DNA from: Cymbidium sinense
Lineage: Eukaryota; Streptophyta; Magnoliopsida; Asparagales; Orchidaceae
Length of the DNA stretch: 64,000 nucleotides
Direction of reading: 5' to 3'
Assembly (NCBI GenBank): GCA_021442155.1
Contig: CM038218.1
Coordinates: forward strand, 63,796,474 to 63,860,473
Shown: positions 35,871 to 46,984 of the stretch, piece after piece
Layout: each line of letters begins with the position of its first letter
Position numbering within the stretch: the first letter of the stretch is position 1
Made by a program: the position numbers and the translations under genes
Notes under the pieces: generated by a model
The model's input: only the letters and a program-made list of their open reading frames with translations
What the model was told of the DNA's origin: nothing
Database searches by the model: none

Positions 35871-38089
35871 AGGCTAACGCGGCACGACGGGAGAGGCTAT
35901 TAAAGTTATCACATCATAGTGCCATGTCAACGACGGTGCTACGTGCTTTCTCCTCTGACCGATCGATCATGGAAGGCCCCACGGTCTTAAGGGTTAAAAT
36001 GGATCTATGATTGATCAAGGTCATCCATTGAAAAATGTGTGGATGACCCATGATCTATCTCCAATGAGAGATGGCCACCATCGATCTTCTACGGGAAGTT
36101 TCAGCTCATGGATTGAATCCAAATTCCACACCATCATGGTAAGGGGAACATATCCAATACTCATGGGAAAACTTCCTTCACAAAGGACCAAGAGGAGATG
36201 AAATTATGCTCGATTTAATGGTATACCTCACCGAAGGCTATCACCGGCGCTTGATTCTCTTGAAGTGGCTTCATCTAATGGAGACGAAGCCTTGTTGAAG
36301 TTTTGAGGTGTTAAAATTGGATGGATCTTCCTATTGACCAAGTTCACCTTGATATGCTCACGGCCTTGATCAAGAACGCTCTTCCCTTGCATGGAGAACT
36401 TGTGTAAAGGCTTGGGTGATTGAGTTCTGAATTTGCAAAAGTGAATTTGGTATTGAGTGTGGAAGATTGAATTTGGCTTGAGCTCCTTGTTTTTGGTTTG
36501 AAAATTTGAAAATGTGAAGTTGAATTGCTGAAAGCTTGGGGAGACTTAAATGGTTCTCTGAGTTTTAGCTCAATCAATGAGATTGAATTCATGGATTTTA
36601 GGGGAGTATATCTCCCTAGGTGAATTAATAAATGGCTTTATCATTTTGATCCAATACACCCAATTCAATGGGTTGTTTAGGCCGTTTAGAGGGACATGTC
36701 ATTCTATTTTGGTGAGAAGGAGGAGGAGTCAAGTATGTGCTTAATTCAAATGGAGGAAGGAATCCATGCTTATGTCCATGGGGTGGTGGTTTTGAGTTTG
36801 GCTAACCAAACCTAGGGTCATGTGCATCATGTCCATTAGACCATTTGGTCCACTAAGAGGATGCCAAGTGTCCATGAAAAGGAATTGACCACCCAAGTGA
36901 TTTTGATTTTAGGTTACCCTATGGCCTAGGGGTAAAATGGTCATTTGACCTTGATTTTAGTTGAATATGTTTGGTATGATTGAAAAATGTTCTAGGCCAA
37001 GTTTCAATGAATTTGAGTTGATTTGATATCATTTCAATGTTGACCCATTTAGGTCAAAATGGGTCAACTTCAAGTTGAATTAAATTGGTCAAATTGGGTC
37101 AAATGGGTGTCAAGTTCATATGACCATTTGAAATATGGCATCATTGGTTTGGTTCAATTTGATTTATATTTGAATTTGGTTCATTTGATTTCATTTAGGT
37201 CAAATGGGTTAAGTTGACAATTTGACCCATTTGACATTTGGGTTTTTGGGTTGGTTTATGTTTGGTTGGTCATTTTGATGGATTGATTTTGTTTCCAATC
37301 AATTTGGTTTATATTGGTTTTACTCAATTTGATTGTTCAAGTCAATAGGTTGGGTTTAGTTGGCCAATTGAGATTTTGGTCAAGTTCAACAAGTGATTTG
37401 GAATGAACTTGACCCATTGGTTTCAATCAATTTGGCTTAGATCAAGTTTTGACACATTTTAACTTTTTAGGTCAAATTGGGTGGGTCAATTGGGCTAAGT
37501 TAAAATGATGACTTGGTTAAAGTTCAAACATTTATCATGAATGAGTTTTGATCAATGGTTTCAATCAATTTAAATATATGGTGATTTTGGCTAGTTTACA
37601 TTTCATTTTGGCTAAGTGTTGACTTGGTCAACCCTTAGGACTTAGTTGACCAATTTGAGTGATTGATCATCTCATGATGATTGTTGCTCACAATGTGAGG
37701 CTTAGGTGGGCTTAGTTCAATCCAATTTGGTTAGATTCTCATAAGGTACTTTAGGTCACTTTGGGTCAAGTGAGCCTAAGTGGGTCAAATGGCTTGGTCA
37801 AAGCTTGATTTGAGTTTGATTGAACTCACATATGGACTATGATTAAAAAAATAAATCCATTTGTGATTTGAGTCAAATGGTTTTGATCATGACAATTTCA
37901 AGTTCAAAGGGTGAACATGAGTTTGATTTTGGTTTAAATTTTGAATTTGTTATTGGTTTGATTGAAGTTTATGTTTATATTTGATTCATGACAAGAATTG
38001 ATTGAATTGAAAGAAAATCATGAGTTTTATTTTGATTTGAATTTGAGCTAAGTTCAAGATTTTGAAAGTCTAGTTTGTTTGATTGAATT

Positions 38090-38430
38090 TGGATTTGATG
38101 AATTTTTTTGATATTTATTTATATTTATATATGTGAATATAAATGAGAATATAAATGATGAGAAAATTTCATGAATTTGAAGTGATTTGAACTTGATTTG
38201 AGCTAAGTCCATAAGAGAGAATCAAAGGACTTGGAAAAGATTTTGAATTTAGATTTGATTTTGATTTAGTTTGATGATTGAATTTATATCATTTATATAT
38301 GTGAATATAAATGAGAATATAAATGAGAAAAATTTCATGAATTTGAATTGATTTGGATTTGATTTGAGCTAAGTCCATGAGAGGGAATCAAAGGACTTGG
38401 GAAATATTTTGGAATTTGGAATCAATCATC
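38090..38430. repeat. LTR minisatellite, ~180-bp unit, two copies (LTR B)
   Basis: Each unit has ATATGTGAATATAAATGAGA, then a TGAGAAAATTTCATGAATTT part, then GATTTGAGCTAAGTCCA and ATCAAAGGACTTGG. The unit includes an inverted repeat ATTTATAT...ATATAAAT. Confidence 0.75.
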
Positions 38431-38733
38431 TTCAATAAGTTTCAATTATTTGGAATTGATTCATGATTTGAGAAAATCTATTGAATTGATTCAAGGTTTG
38501 AGTTAGAGTTGGAGTTGATATGAATTTGAGTTTGACTAAGAAGGAAGTGAATTTGGTTCATAGGCAAATTTTCTAACACCAAGGCATGACCTATCCTATG
38601 GCTAACTCTTCTAAGGCTCTAGGCTAGGTTGAGTGTCCACTTAATCACTAGATGTGTCTTAAGACTAAGGATCTCTTAAAGTTCAAGAGAAGTCCCCATG
38701 TCTATGGAGTCTCTCATCAAAATGAGGTCAACA

Positions 38734-41700
38734 AAAGGGAAGAAATCTGAACCCAAATAGATTTGGCAAGAGAAGGAACAAACCCAAATCTAATGAAAAT
38801 GTGTATATTGTTTACCTCCACAAGAGAGGATAAATCACTGACTATTTGGACTTACAAATATAGGGTAGCCAACTAACTTACGATTTTAAACAAAGCAAGT
38901 CATTTTTTTATAAGATAGCTTTATTATTTGTAGAAAGAGACTAAGTCCTTAAACACACTTCCTAAGAGACTAGATCATGTAGGACATGCTTAGTGACTTA
39001 AATCTAATGCAAATTTTATTGTGTTTTATTTTTAATTTTGATAAGATTTGAAACAATCTATGGAATTCATATGCCAATGCATGAAATTTGATTATGGTCC
39101 AAAATCAATAAGAATTAATTGATCTTAAAGGTGCCAAGTTTCAAGGCAAAGGTGGAAGCTCCATAAGAAAGTAAGAATTTTTTATGATATGAAAACATAC
39201 ATCATCTAAGTGATATTAAATCTTTTATCTTGATTTATAATAAGTTTTGTGAGGTTGATAACTTTAATTTTGAGTTGAATTGATAGTTTATCTAAGATTC
39301 TAATTGCATCCAAGCCATTCATCATAATAAGAAGAAACTAGAAAATATTATCTAATGCACAAAAACAAACATTAAATAATTTATAAAGTTAGCAAAAAGA
39401 ATAAAAGGCTTGTGGTCTACACAAACCCAAAAGAAATTTTAGCACCCTTACACAATCCATTATAAATGAATTAATTATAATAAAAAGAATTCATGATGGG
39501 GATTTCATTTCTTCTTCTTGTTTCTTCTTTCTTCTTTGTTGAAGATTTATTTCACATGGTGCATAAGATATAGTCTTATGACCAATATTCATCTAATCCC
39601 CAACAACATATCTTATAAAAATTATGAAAATGGGAAAAGTAATAACAAAAAAAAGATTAGCTAAACACAACATAAGCATGCATATGAATAAATTAGACTT
39701 AGCACCCACACATGGGTAACCAATACGATATTTGGATTATGTTAAATGAACTAAAAGAAAAATATTTATATTTTAACAACATACAAACACATTTTAAGCT
39801 ATAGTCACATGCAAGCTTATAAAAGTGGCATACATTCATTTGCAATCTTTGATTTATAGGTTTTGAAAATAATTTTTGATTTAATAGCGATAATAGCTAC
39901 TCATATTCTTACTTTAGCCAAAGCATGCAATTTGACATAAAGAAAACATTTCATTTTAATTTGATTTTTTTAAAAAAGGTATGAATGCATGATTTCATAT
40001 GCTAAACCACATTTAACATGCTTGGAAAGAAGTAAAGTGATGTAAGAATATGACTTCATTCACCCTAATCAATTTCTAAAGAAAATCTTATGGAATAAGA
40101 TCATTTAAAGTGAATCAAAATTATTTAAAGAAATTTTATTTTAATTTTGAGTTTGATTTGATTTTAGGAAATGTGAAGAGGTTGGCGGGTACTAACCCAT
40201 TTTCTACGTATGTGAATCAATTTAGTTTAATTTTAGAACCGTTAGATTGATTTTATGTTTTTTTTAGCTTAGGATGGAGATTAAGTCCATTAATTACCCC
40301 TTACCTACACCACCTTAACATAATTAACCCAACAATTATGAGCAAACATATGATATGCAACCACATAGAATTTAAATCAGCAATGCTCCTAAGAAAGAAA
40401 GAGGCCTAATGTAATTGGCTCACAATCATTGATTAATTAAGCTAATGGGTTTAATTAAGTACTTTCATAAACTTCCCGCACATGTAGGTTGAATCTGATT
40501 TCCTTAGAAGGCACTTAGGTTATTGAACACCTAAGTATCTACCCAAGAATGGGATTGATTAAGTGATTAAGTTTCTAGATTAATGTTTGATTTTTGAGTT
40601 TGGTTAATTAAGCTATTTAATGAAATGATTAAATCATTAATTAATTTTTAAATTAATTAAGTTTTCATTCAAATGAAATAGACTTAGGGGAAAAGATTTG
40701 GAAAAAGCATCCTAATCTCATTCCTTAAGTCTATCCACTATTCCAAGATGATTAACAAGCTTAATTAATAAATTCATGGCTATTTAATAGGTTAATTAAT
40801 TATTTAATTGATTAAGGGAGTGATTAGAGATGAAATAACCAATTACCTAAATTAATCCAATAATAAATTCCAAGAAAATCATGGGAGGTAGAGGTCATCC
40901 TACTAATTAACCCTAAAGAGTTTGGAATTAATTATTGAAAAAATTAAGGAGTAATTAACATAATTACATCCCCAATAAAATCTAAATTGAGTAAATGTCA
41001 CTGTTCAAAATCAATTAAACTTAATTTTATATTAGTCCCTTTGAATTATCTTTAAAATGAAGTTGAGTTTGCATTTTTGATTTTTCTACATTTAGTTATA
41101 AATTTTGAAGTTTCTGTGATTAATAGGTCATTAAATAATCTAATTATATAACTAATCCCATTGATGCCACGTGGACTGATGATGCGGCGCATGCTTTGCA
41201 CGCGACATGACGATATTGGTTATTTAAGTTGTGAAGATAACACTACGTGCTTTCTCCTCAGCCGGGATCGAGGTGATCAGATGTGATTTTGAAGGATTAA
41301 ATCATCAGATCTAAAGTGTTTAATCAGGACCATCCATCCAAAACATGCAGGATGGATGGTCCATGATTCAACCTTGTCCTCGCCTGTGGGAAATGGAGAC
41401 CGTCCATCCTCCATGCTTGATCTGAGCTTACTTGAGCTCGGATTGGTTGGGATTCAACCCACACCATCTAGAGCATGGAGAAGAACATCCAATAGTGGAA
41501 TCCTATTGGGATTACACTGCCTTTCACAAAGGACCAAAGAATTCTCTACTTAAGCTTAGTTTTGAGGCATACCTCACTGGAGGCTATCACCGGTGCTTCC
41601 AACTATTGAGGTAGCTTTGTCTAGTGGAGACAAAGCCCTGTTGAAGGTTTGAAAGCTTGAGATGAAGTGGATCTTCTAATTGGCCATGCTCCCCTTTGAT

Positions 41701-44335
41701 GGCTTGCAACTTTGATCAAACTCCTCCTTCCCATGGCTTGGATGTTTGGGATTTGCTTTAGATGAGCTCGACTTAGTGCCTTGATGGTGCTTGCAAGAGG
41801 AATTGAATTTTGGTTGGGTATTGAGTGAGTTTGAAATCTCCCTCACCTCCCCTATTTTTGGCTTAGGAAAAATTGAGAATGGGAATTTCAATTGAGCTTG
41901 AGAGTGCTTAGAAAACTTGGAGAAGTTTGCCTTAGGTCCTCTGAGCTCAATCGAGTGCAAGTGTGCTGAATTGGAATGGAATGAGGGGGAGTATATCTCC
42001 CTTGATTGAATCGGATGGTCATGAGCCTCATTGCCATTTTGATCAAATTGATCTCATGGAATGGGTTGTTTAGGTTGTTAGGAGTCCCATGTGGTCCAAT
42101 TTTGGCAGAGGAGTGGTGGTGTGGAGTTGCACATGTGTTAAATGAGGATGTGAGGGATTCCATATGGAAAATTGTGAGTGGGGTGGTCAGTTTTTCCTGA
42201 CCCAAACCCATTGGGTCATGTGCACCACATCACTTAGTATCCAAATGGACCACTAAGAGGATGCCAAGTGGTATTGAGTTGGAATATGATCAAATTCCAA
42301 GTGAATTTGATCATAGGTTACCCTTTGACCTAAAGTAAGATGGTCATTTGTCTTTAATTTTGATTTAGGAAGATATGAAATGATTGAAAAATAGGTTGTG
42401 CTAATTTTCAAAGAATTTGGTGTTGATTTGATATCATTTGGCTCATGTTGACTCATTTAGGTCAAAATGGGTCAACTTGGGTCAAGTTGACCTATTGGTC
42501 AAATTGGGTCAAACCATGGGTTAGGTCAAGTTCATATGACCATTTGGAGTGGTTTGACATCATTGGTTTGGTTCAATTTGGTTTATATTTGGTTTTAGTT
42601 CATTTGAGTTCACTTAGGTTAAGTGGGTCAAGTTGACCAATTTGACCTATTTGACCTTTAAGTCATGGGTTGGTTTAGGTTTGGTTGGTCATTTGAAATA
42701 TTTTGCAAGCTTTGGTTTCAATCAATTTTAGTTTGATTTAATCTTAGCTTGATTTGACCTTTTAGGTCAAGTTAGGTTTATGGTCAATTGGGCTAGGTTG
42801 GGTTTAGTTGGCCAATTGAGGCTTTGGTTAAGTTCAACAAGTGATTTAGAATGAATTTGACACATTGGTTACAATCAATTTGGCTTAGATCAAGATTTGA
42901 CACATTTTGACTTTTTAGGTCAACTTGGGCGAAATGGCCAATTGGGCTAGGTTTAGCTCAAATGATGTCTTGGTCAAGTTCAATCATTGATTATGAATTG
43001 GTTTTGAACAATGGTTTCAATCAATTTGGCCTATTGTAGATTTTTTCTAGTTTGGGTTTCATTAGGGTTAAGTGTTGACTTGGTCAATTGCTAGGTTTGA
43101 CTTGGTTTGACCCAATTTGAGTGATTGATCATCTTATGATGATTGTTGCTCAATGTGAAATTTAGATGAGCTTAGTTCAATCCAATTTGGGTAGGATTTG
43201 AATTTGGCTCAAAAAGGTGCTTTAGGTCAAGTGAGCCTAAGTGGGTCAATTGACTTGATCAAGGCTTGATTCAAGTTTGGTTGAACTCACATATCATCTT
43301 ATGATTGAAATATAAATCCAATTGCAAGTGATTTGGATTCAAATGGGTTTTGATTCATTTGACAATTTCAAGGTCAAAGGATGAACATTGGTTTGAGTTT
43401 TGAATTTAGTTTTGGTTTGATGATTGAAGTTTATGATTGAATTTGATTTGTGATCTAAGGATTGATTGTTTGGAGAGAAAATCCAAAGGCTTGGATTGAT
43501 TTGAGGTTGATTTGGCTAAGTTCAAGAATTTTACTTGAAAGGGTATAGGTTGGTTTTAAGTTAGATTTGGGTTTGAGTTTTTAATTTGGTTTTGGCTATT
43601 TAAATTTATATTTCATTTATATTTGTAAATATAAATGAGAATATAAATGGGTTATGAGAAAATCTTTGAAATGATTTGGATTTGATTTGAGCTAAGTCCA
43701 TAAGAAAATCAAAGTGACTTAGAAAGATTTTAGATTTGAACTTGAGTTTTGGATTTGGTTTTGGTTACTTGAATTGATATTCATTTATATTTGTGAATAT
43801 AAATGAGAATATAAATGGGTTATGAGAAAATCTTTTGAGTTTGAATTGATTTGGATTTGATTTGAGCTAAGTTCATAAGATGAAATCAAAGCGACTTAGG
43901 AAAGATTTTAGATTTGGACTTGAGTTTTGGATTTGGTTTTGGTTACTTGAATTTATATTTCATTTATATTTGTGAATATAAATGAGGATATAAATGGGTT
44001 ATGAGAAAATATTTTGAGTTTGAATTTGATTTGGATGATTTGAAAAAAATCATTTAAGTTGGAATTTGATTTGAATTTGAAGTTAGTTTGGATTTGGAGT
44101 TTGACTTGAAAGAAAGAAGTAAGGATTTGGTTTAAGCTATATGGTAGGCAAGTTTTCCTAACACCCTTAAGCCATGATCTATTCATATGTCTAACTCTTC
44201 TTAGTCTCTAGGGTTAGGTTAAGTGTTCACCTAATCACTAGCAGTGTTTTAAGACTAAGAAACTCTTAGTATCTAAGAGGAGTCCTATGTCTAAGATGGA
44301 GAGGTTGAGAGCTCATTCTAATAATGAGGTCAACA
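38734..44335 (-). repeat. Giant LTR, copy C (3' LTR of the coding-less element), left end missing
   Basis: It starts directly at the end of LTR B; its first bases align with B from about 32240, so about 0.7 kb of its left end is missing, as expected if element B inserted here. There are further internal deletions relative to B (for example near 39760). It ends GAGGTCAACA at 44335. The G-box is at 41167-41174 and the TTGACC-rich block at about 42450-43120. Frames at 41356-42211 have no support as genes. Confidence 0.82.
43560..44030. repeat. LTR minisatellite, ~175-bp unit, three copies (LTR C)
   Basis: AAATGGGTTATGAGAAAAT recurs three times (near 43645, 43813 and 43992). Each unit carries a perfect 10-bp inverted repeat, for example CATTTATATT at 43782-43791 and AATATAAATG at 43796-43805 around a TGTG loop, and GATTTGAGCTAAGT. 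Confidence 0.85.
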
Positions 44336-44345
44336 ACCTCCAAGG

Positions 44346-44357
44346 CTCTCTCCCTCT
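44346..44357 (-). promoter_or_regulatory. Candidate polypurine tract beside LTR C
   Basis: On the minus strand AGAGGGAGAGAG lies about ten bases before the LTR start TGTTGACC, the place where plus-strand priming occurs. Ten bases is a little far, so this is only a candidate. Confidence 0.5.
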
Positions 44358-45479
44358 AGATCTGACTTCTGACTCTCCTTGAGATGACTACCCTTAGATC
44401 AAAATCAGGACTGAAAGCATCCAGCTCAACCGCAAGATCTGAGCCAGAGCCTTCCTGCTCTAGCCTGGGTCTTGAAATATGCCGGTGTTGGAGGTAAGCA
44501 ATCCTCTGTAGTCCTCCTCCATCCGAGGATGAGAGGGGTGGAACCTACTACCACTCAAAAGTGGAGAGGTCTTATAGGGAGATCCCTCTTCAGCCACATC
44601 GGAAGTGGCATCCATCTCTCCAGCTGCCCTCTTTTGATGCCACTTGAACTTTTTTGTGCGTGTATGTGTGTGTGAGTGCCGAGCAAGCAACCACCTCAAA
44701 TGTGGAGGAGACTATCTCAGAAACCAAGACAACCTTCCCCTTTGGGCATGAGTAACTGACTAACCCTGAGCTTGAACAACTGGTACAGAAACTAACACTG
44801 ACCAGGTAGTGAGAACAATAGTGGCCTTCCTCTTTAGTGGAGGAAACTCAGAATTGGATGACATATCAAATGGGATCTGCCCACCACCTCCTCCCTCTAA
44901 TGAGGGATTTCCCCTTGCAAGAAATCCTCACCCCCTCAAAACCATGCCCAAAGTAGATGACCTCGGTGGAGCCAATGGTAGAGAGATTAGCCTGATCTAG
45001 GTTAAGTTTATACAGTGGAGAAGGAAAACATGAACTTGTTGGTAGCCATGGATGTTATACTAATAGGGTCGGATGAACTAAGCACTAAAATCATTATTGA
45101 ATATAGTTGAACACTTGCCTTGATATTCACCTTCAATCATTGATCTCAAGATTTGATTCAGAATTAGAACCCACGCTGAACAATCTTAAAGATGTTAAGT
45201 GGGGTTCATTGAAATTTTGGAGAGATTTTGAGAGACTTTGCCATATGATTTTGACTTAAAACTCACATCCAAGAAATTTATATGAATGGGGTTCAAATAT
45301 TTGGTGGGACCCTTTAGAGATTTTGTTTTGATTATTGGGAAAATTTGCAAATTTATATGCTAAAGTTTTGTGAAATATCTTTTGTGAAATTTGGTGTGAT
45401 ATGTGATTTAATTTTAAAATATTTTTAACAAATTTGTATGAAATTATGTTTGATATGATTTGATTTGAAAGTGAGGCTC

Positions 45480-46780
45480 TTACTCAACAAATTTGGTATG
45501 TTAAGTAAATTTGTGTTTTATGACTTGAGACTTCTTAACAAATATGGTATGTTGTGAAAGTCAAGTATTTAATTTTTGAAAATGAAACCTTTACTTCACA
45601 TTTGGTATGTTAAGTGAAAGTCAAATGTTTATGATTTGAAAATGAAACCTACTCAACAAATTTGGTATGTTAAGTGAAAGTCAAATATGTTTATGATTTT
45701 AAAATGAAACTCTCACTTAACAAAATTTGGTATGTTAAGTGAAAGTAAAATGTGTTTATGATTTTGAAAATGAACTTATTTAACAAACAAGTATGTTAAA
45801 TAGAGTTCAATTTGTTTATGATTTTGATGAACTCATGTCAAATGAAACAAATGTTTGTTATGTTTATGAGTTATCAAACAAATGAAATGGTGTCAAATAT
45901 GTTTATGTTTATTTTAAAATGAAGTCCCACTTAACAAATTTGGTATGTTAAGTTCAAATGTCAAATGTGTTTATGATTTTGCTTTTTAGAGAAAAACTTA
46001 TAACAAATGACTTATGGTATGTTAATAAATAAGAGTTATGTTAAGATGAGGATGCTCATTGGATGAGTGTTTACAGAGATAGAATGCAAAATGAGTATTA
46101 GTTAAGTCAAATCAAGATGGGAGAGTGTTGATTTTCACATAAATGTGAATGAATGAGATTCTATTTTCCTTGAAAGGTAGAGGTAGACCAAATGGTTAAG
46201 ATGTATAAAAATGATCTTAGTATACCTCAATTAAAGAATTCATAGACAAATGGGACAAATATGTCTTCTTTTTTCTTTTTGTTGTTGTATGATTTATTGC
46301 TTGTAAAAAAGGAGAAAAACTTCAACTCTAGCACATGTGAAGTATGTTAAATGGAGTTTCAATTTTATATCATGATTTTATTCAAAAATAGAATCTCCAT
46401 CCAACAAATTTTAGTGTGTGGGATGGGGATAGCCATTTCCAAAGAAAATGTGCTTTTGAAAAAGACATTAAAAATGATTAATTTTGATTTTGAAAAGAAC
46501 CTCCATGTAACAATCATTGGATTGTTAAACAAGGTTTGGTTATATGTGTTTTGTTCCTTTCTGAAAATTTCTTACATTTTTTGTGTAAAGATCTCTTATT
46601 ATGTAGATTTTGAAAAAAGTGCTTTGGGAAAGACATGTTATTTTGCAAGGGTTTTATTTCTTATTCTTCATGGGATGAACCTTTCCTCACCATCAGGATG
46701 GTGAAGAGATTCTTAATTTTGGTCATCTCCTTTGTTTGATTAATTATAATTTTCACCTATTGGGGGAACCCAATAGGGAT
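45480..46780. repeat. Stem-loop array in the interior of the C/D element
   Basis: Homologous to 29640-31380, with different stems. TTACTCAACA/TGTTAAGTAA lies around 45480-45507 with loop AATTTGGTA; ACTCTCACTTAACA/TGTTAAGTGAAAGT at 45709-45722 and 45733-45746; TCACCAT/ATGGTGA at 46687-46693 and 46698-46704; CCTATTGGG/CCCAATAGG at 46756-46764 and 46769-46777. Where element B has TTAGCA/TGCTAA, this copy has TTAACA/TGTTAA. Confidence 0.85.
46030..46300 (+). pseudogene. RTE LINE 3' fragment
   Basis: AAGATGAGGATGCTCATTGG and the following bases match the LINE at about 19400 (ATGAGAATGCTCAGTGGATG), including the downstream GTTAAGATGTATAAAAATGA and TATACCTCAATTAAA. It ends in a TTTTTGTTGTTGT tail. 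A short, 5'-truncated LINE remnant lying inside the stem-loop array. Confidence 0.8.
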
Positions 46781-46959
46781 TTTAAAATCTACAATGAGTG
46801 AGGTCCTAAAACCTAAAGGATGTTGAAGAGCTTTACTTAAGGATGAAATAAGCTAAGTGCCAAAGGAAAGAATGATATCCTCAGGCCTATATAAAATATA
46901 AGTCCACTATGGATGCTTGGAGACAATAATTATCTACTTGAGATGGAGAGAGGAACCAT

Positions 46960-46976
46960 CCCTAATGGAGTCGCCA
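46960..46976 (-). promoter_or_regulatory. Primer-binding site of the C/D element
   Basis: The minus strand reads TGGCGACTCCATTAGGG, eight bases after the LTR end CACCACA. It begins with the required TGG and is better preserved than the equivalents in element 1 and element B. It identifies LTR D as the 5' LTR and the element as minus-oriented. Confidence 0.8.
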
Positions 46977-46984
46977 GAAAAATC

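Larger units (their letters stand above)
23320..38733 (-). mobile_element. Tat/Ogre-like LTR retrotransposon, element B (3' part lost in gap)
   Basis: On the minus strand the order is 5' LTR (38733 to about 31568), a ~3.5-kb leader with a stem-loop array, gag (28071 to about 26300), protease (about 25700-25000), RT (about 24420-23590) and RNase H cut by the gap. The leader, protease (ITFTDEDLLLG-HNRPLY) and RT (KDEFPLPISELMVD-like) are typical of the Tat branch with Ogre-like organisation. All reading frames are broken. The right end abuts copy C at 38734, so B probably inserted into LTR C; the left end cannot be checked. Confidence 0.85.
31568..38733 (-). repeat. Giant LTR, copy B (5' LTR of element B), ~7.2 kb
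   Basis: The minus-strand start TGTTGACCTC is at 38733. The left edge is set by alignment with LTR D, so it is accurate to a few tens of bases. It aligns with copies A, C, D and (inverted) E over their shared lengths. Its parts from the right are: TTTGAATTT and minisatellite zone (38090-38430), TTGACC-rich block (37040-37650), transition with a GC-richer island (35850-36100), AT-rich block (34800-35850), pyrimidine-rich tract (33115-33165), and the terminal part with CAAGCCCCCATAGTTAACTA. Short frames inside (for example 32939-33235 and 36007-36201) are not genes. Confidence 0.85.
44336..46984 (-). mobile_element. Coding-less interior of the C/D element
   Basis: This is the whole interior between 3' LTR C and 5' LTR D, only 2.65 kb, with no gag or pol. 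From the right: primer-binding site, stem-loop array (45480-46780), and a stretch near 44820-45050 matching the leader of element B (GCCTGATCTAGG near 29240 and 44990). A purine tract sits next to LTR C. It retains only cis-acting parts, as in large retrotransposon derivatives (LARDs), and would depend on proteins from a relative such as B. Short frames (44460-44699, 44809-45000) are not supported. Confidence 0.75.
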
